DNA of 7,558 nt. Source: Hydrogenothermaceae bacterium. Lineage in GTDB: Bacteria; Aquificota; Aquificae; Hydrogenothermales; Hydrogenothermaceae. The notes under the pieces are model-generated. The model ran no database searches. It saw only the letters and a list, made by a program, of their open reading frames with translations, and had not been told where the DNA came from. Shown here in pieces: positions 6,310-7,558 of the stretch. The stretch covers positions 1-7,558 of the forward strand of contig JALSSE010000414.1 of the NCBI GenBank assembly GCA_026984415.1, given 5' to 3'. How positions within the stretch are numbered: the stretch's first letter is position 1; the number at the start of each line of letters is the position of its first letter. The position numbers and the translations under genes were made by a program.

Positions 6310-7449
6310 ATGCCTGTTTTAGATATACAAAAAAATCTATCTTTAGTAAAAGATAAAGAACTCCTTCCAATTATTGATAAGGTCTTAAATGAAGAAAGGC
6401 TGTCATTTGAAGAGGGGGTTCAGCTTTTCAAAACAAACGATTTACTTACATTGGGAATGCTCGCAAACCACGTAACAGAAAAGAAAAACGGGAAATATGC
6501 TTACTTTGTAATGAATAGACAGATAAACCCTACAAATGTTTGTACCCTTGACTGTAAATTCTGTGCCTTTGCAGATATGGATAAAAACAGTCCAAAAGCT
6601 TATGAAATGGATTTTTCAGAAATTATAGAAAAGGCAAAATTCGCCGTAGAAAATGGAGCAACTGAAGTTCATATCGTTGGAGGGCTTCATCCAGACTGGG
6701 ATTTTGATAGATATTTAAACATTATTTCTGTAATAAGGGAAAATTTCCCAGATTTACATATAAAGGCTTATACTGCTGTTGAGATAGACTATTTATCCCA
6801 TTTATCTGGTTTAAGTTATGAGGAAGTATTAAAAAAACTGATAGAGGCTGGTTTAAACAGCTTACCCGGTGGTGGAGCTGAAATTTTTTCAACAAGGGCA
6901 AGGAGAATAATAGCCCCATCTAAAATTGGATGGAAAAAATATTTAGAAATACATAAAACAGCCCATAAACTTGGTTTACACTCTACAACTACAATGCTGT
7001 ACGGACATGTTGAAACAATAGAGGAAAGGGTTGACCATATGATAAAAATAAGAGAAGCACAGGACGAAACAGGTGGATTTACATGTTTCATTCCCCTTGC
7101 ATATCAACCTGAAAATAACGATTTGGAAATAACAGAACATACAGCAGGAATTGACGATTTAAAAACAATTGCGGTCTCAAGGCTAATGTTAGACAATGTT
7201 CCGCATATAAAAGCCTACTGGGTAATGATTGGGGAAAAAGTGGCACAGGTTGCATTAAATTTTGGAGCCGATGACATGGACGGAACTGTCATGGAAGAAA
7301 AAATAGCCCATTTTGCAGGGGCAAAATCACCAACTCAGCAACAAAAGGAAAGGCTTATTAAATTAATTAAAGAAGCAGGAAAAATTCCTGTAGAAAGGGA
7401 TACCATTTATAACCACTTAAAAGTTTATGGAGAAGATGAGACTGTATGA
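6310..7449 (+). CDS. mqnE: Aminofutalosine synthase MqnE (radical SAM)
   Basis: MqnE joins the 1-carboxyvinyl ether made by MqnA with a SAM-derived adenosyl radical to give aminofutalosine, an early step of the futalosine route to menaquinone; it acts in the cytoplasm. The 379 residues match the family length. The radical SAM cluster motif C78-x3-C82-x2-C85 sits in NPTNVCTLDCKFCAF, preceded by FVMNRQI. Later family signatures are EVHIVGGLHPDW, SLPGGGAEIF, TTTMLYGHVET, FIPLAYQPENN and the closing PVERDTIY. These favour MqnE over MqnC, the later cyclase of the same pathway, which carries a related cluster motif. The start is certain: an in-frame TAA lies directly before the ATG, and GGAGG at 6299-6303 is spaced 6 nt away. 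No other mqn gene is present in the window. The 3' end overlaps the next gene by 14 bp. Confidence 0.95.
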   Translation: MPVLDIQKNLSLVKDKELLPIIDKVLNEERLSFEEGVQLFKTNDLLTLGMLANHVTEKKNGKYAYFVMNRQINPTNVCTLDCKFCAFADMDKNSPKAYEMDFSEIIEKAKFAVENGATEVHIVGGLHPDWDFDRYLNIISVIRENFPDLHIKAYTAVEIDYLSHLSGLSYEEVLKKLIEAGLNSLPGGGAEIFSTRARRIIAPSKIGWKKYLEIHKTAHKLGLHSTTTMLYGHVETIEERVDHMIKIREAQDETGGFTCFIPLAYQPENNDLEITEHTAGIDDLKTIAVSRLMLDNVPHIKAYWVMIGEKVAQVALNFGADDMDGTVMEEKIAHFAGAKSPTQQQKERLIKLIKEAGKIPVERDTIYNHLKVYGEDETV

Positions 7450-7558
7450 AACAAAAGAGCTTGGCTTAAAAAATTACCTGATAGCATTTTTTGTTCTGTT
7501 TTTAGTATTTATTGCATTTTTAGTCATTTTGATTTCTATTCCTTATCTCATCTTTCTC
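7436..7558 (+). CDS. Unidentified membrane protein, N-terminal fragment
   Basis: An open frame begins inside the end of mqnE and runs off the right edge, giving 41 residues. A short polar start with charged residues (MRLYETKELGLKN) is followed by about 28 strongly hydrophobic residues rich in Phe, Leu, Ile and Val, which form a clear membrane helix or an uncleaved signal anchor. The ATG at 7436 has GGAG only 3 nt away. An in-frame ATG at 7427 would add MEK but has no ribosome site. The 14-bp overlap with mqnE, in another frame, suggests co-transcription and coupled translation. I do not recognise the protein, and the fragment is too short for a family assignment. Confidence 0.65.
   Translation, partial: MRLYETKELGLKNYLIAFFVLFLVFIAFLVILISIPYLIFL

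Noticed and set aside
6722..7091. Minus-strand open frames inside mqnE
   Set aside because: They lie antisense to conserved MqnE signatures and have no domain or start signal.
6310..7449. MqnC (cyclic dehypoxanthinylfutalosine synthase) as the identity
   Set aside because: The NPTNVC context, SLPGGGAEIF and the VERDTIY ending fit MqnE better.
1..7558. CRISPR arrays, insertion sequences, tRNA or rRNA genes
   Set aside because: No spaced direct repeats, transposase motifs, terminal inverted repeats or RNA gene signatures were seen; the genes fill nearly all of the window.

Overview
The window comes from an AT-rich bacterial genome (about one third G+C by eye). Its proteins are rich in Lys, Glu and Ile and are encoded in short, tightly packed operons. 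Menaquinone synthesis by the futalosine route (mqnE), a small acylphosphatase and Lys/Glu-biased proteins fit a thermophile. An Aquificota member of the Hydrogenothermaceae type is my best guess, but this rests on general character only, with no marker gene to prove it.

Layout. The left 4.7 kb lies on the minus strand and reads from right to left as pgeF (4683-4051), accD (3990-3154), mobB (3152-2646), acyP (2576-2307), an NlpD-like LysM/LytM protein (2332-1121) and alaC (1104 to beyond the left edge). pgeF-accD-mobB are close together, with 60 bp and then 1 bp between genes. A 69-bp gap with a good -10 box precedes acyP. The next gene overlaps acyP and alaC follows 16 bp later, so this looks like two consecutive transcription units that may read through. 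From 4778 a PP2C-type protein phosphatase gene runs on the plus strand and collides tail-to-tail, with a 30-bp overlap, with a minus-strand alpha/beta hydrolase (6235-5504). The hydrolase diverges from mqnE (6310-7449, plus) across a 74-bp gap with a palindromic -10 element. mqnE overlaps the start of an unidentified membrane protein that leaves the window at the right edge.

How the genes fit together. Most are housekeeping: alanine synthesis, peptidoglycan remodelling and quality control, fatty acid synthesis (AccD), molybdenum cofactor maturation (MobB) and menaquinone synthesis (MqnE). Three of the minus-strand genes converge on the cell wall: AlaC makes L-alanine, PgeF guards against wrong residues at position 1 of the stem peptide, and the NlpD-like protein probably binds peptidoglycan and activates an amidase. 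I see no mobile element, CRISPR array, rRNA or tRNA, and no gene-free stretch longer than 100 bp.

I found no convincing undescribed system. The best leads are the four-LysM, catalytically degenerate LytM protein with its TTG start nested in acyP, the symmetric divergent promoter, and the unknown membrane protein translationally linked to mqnE.
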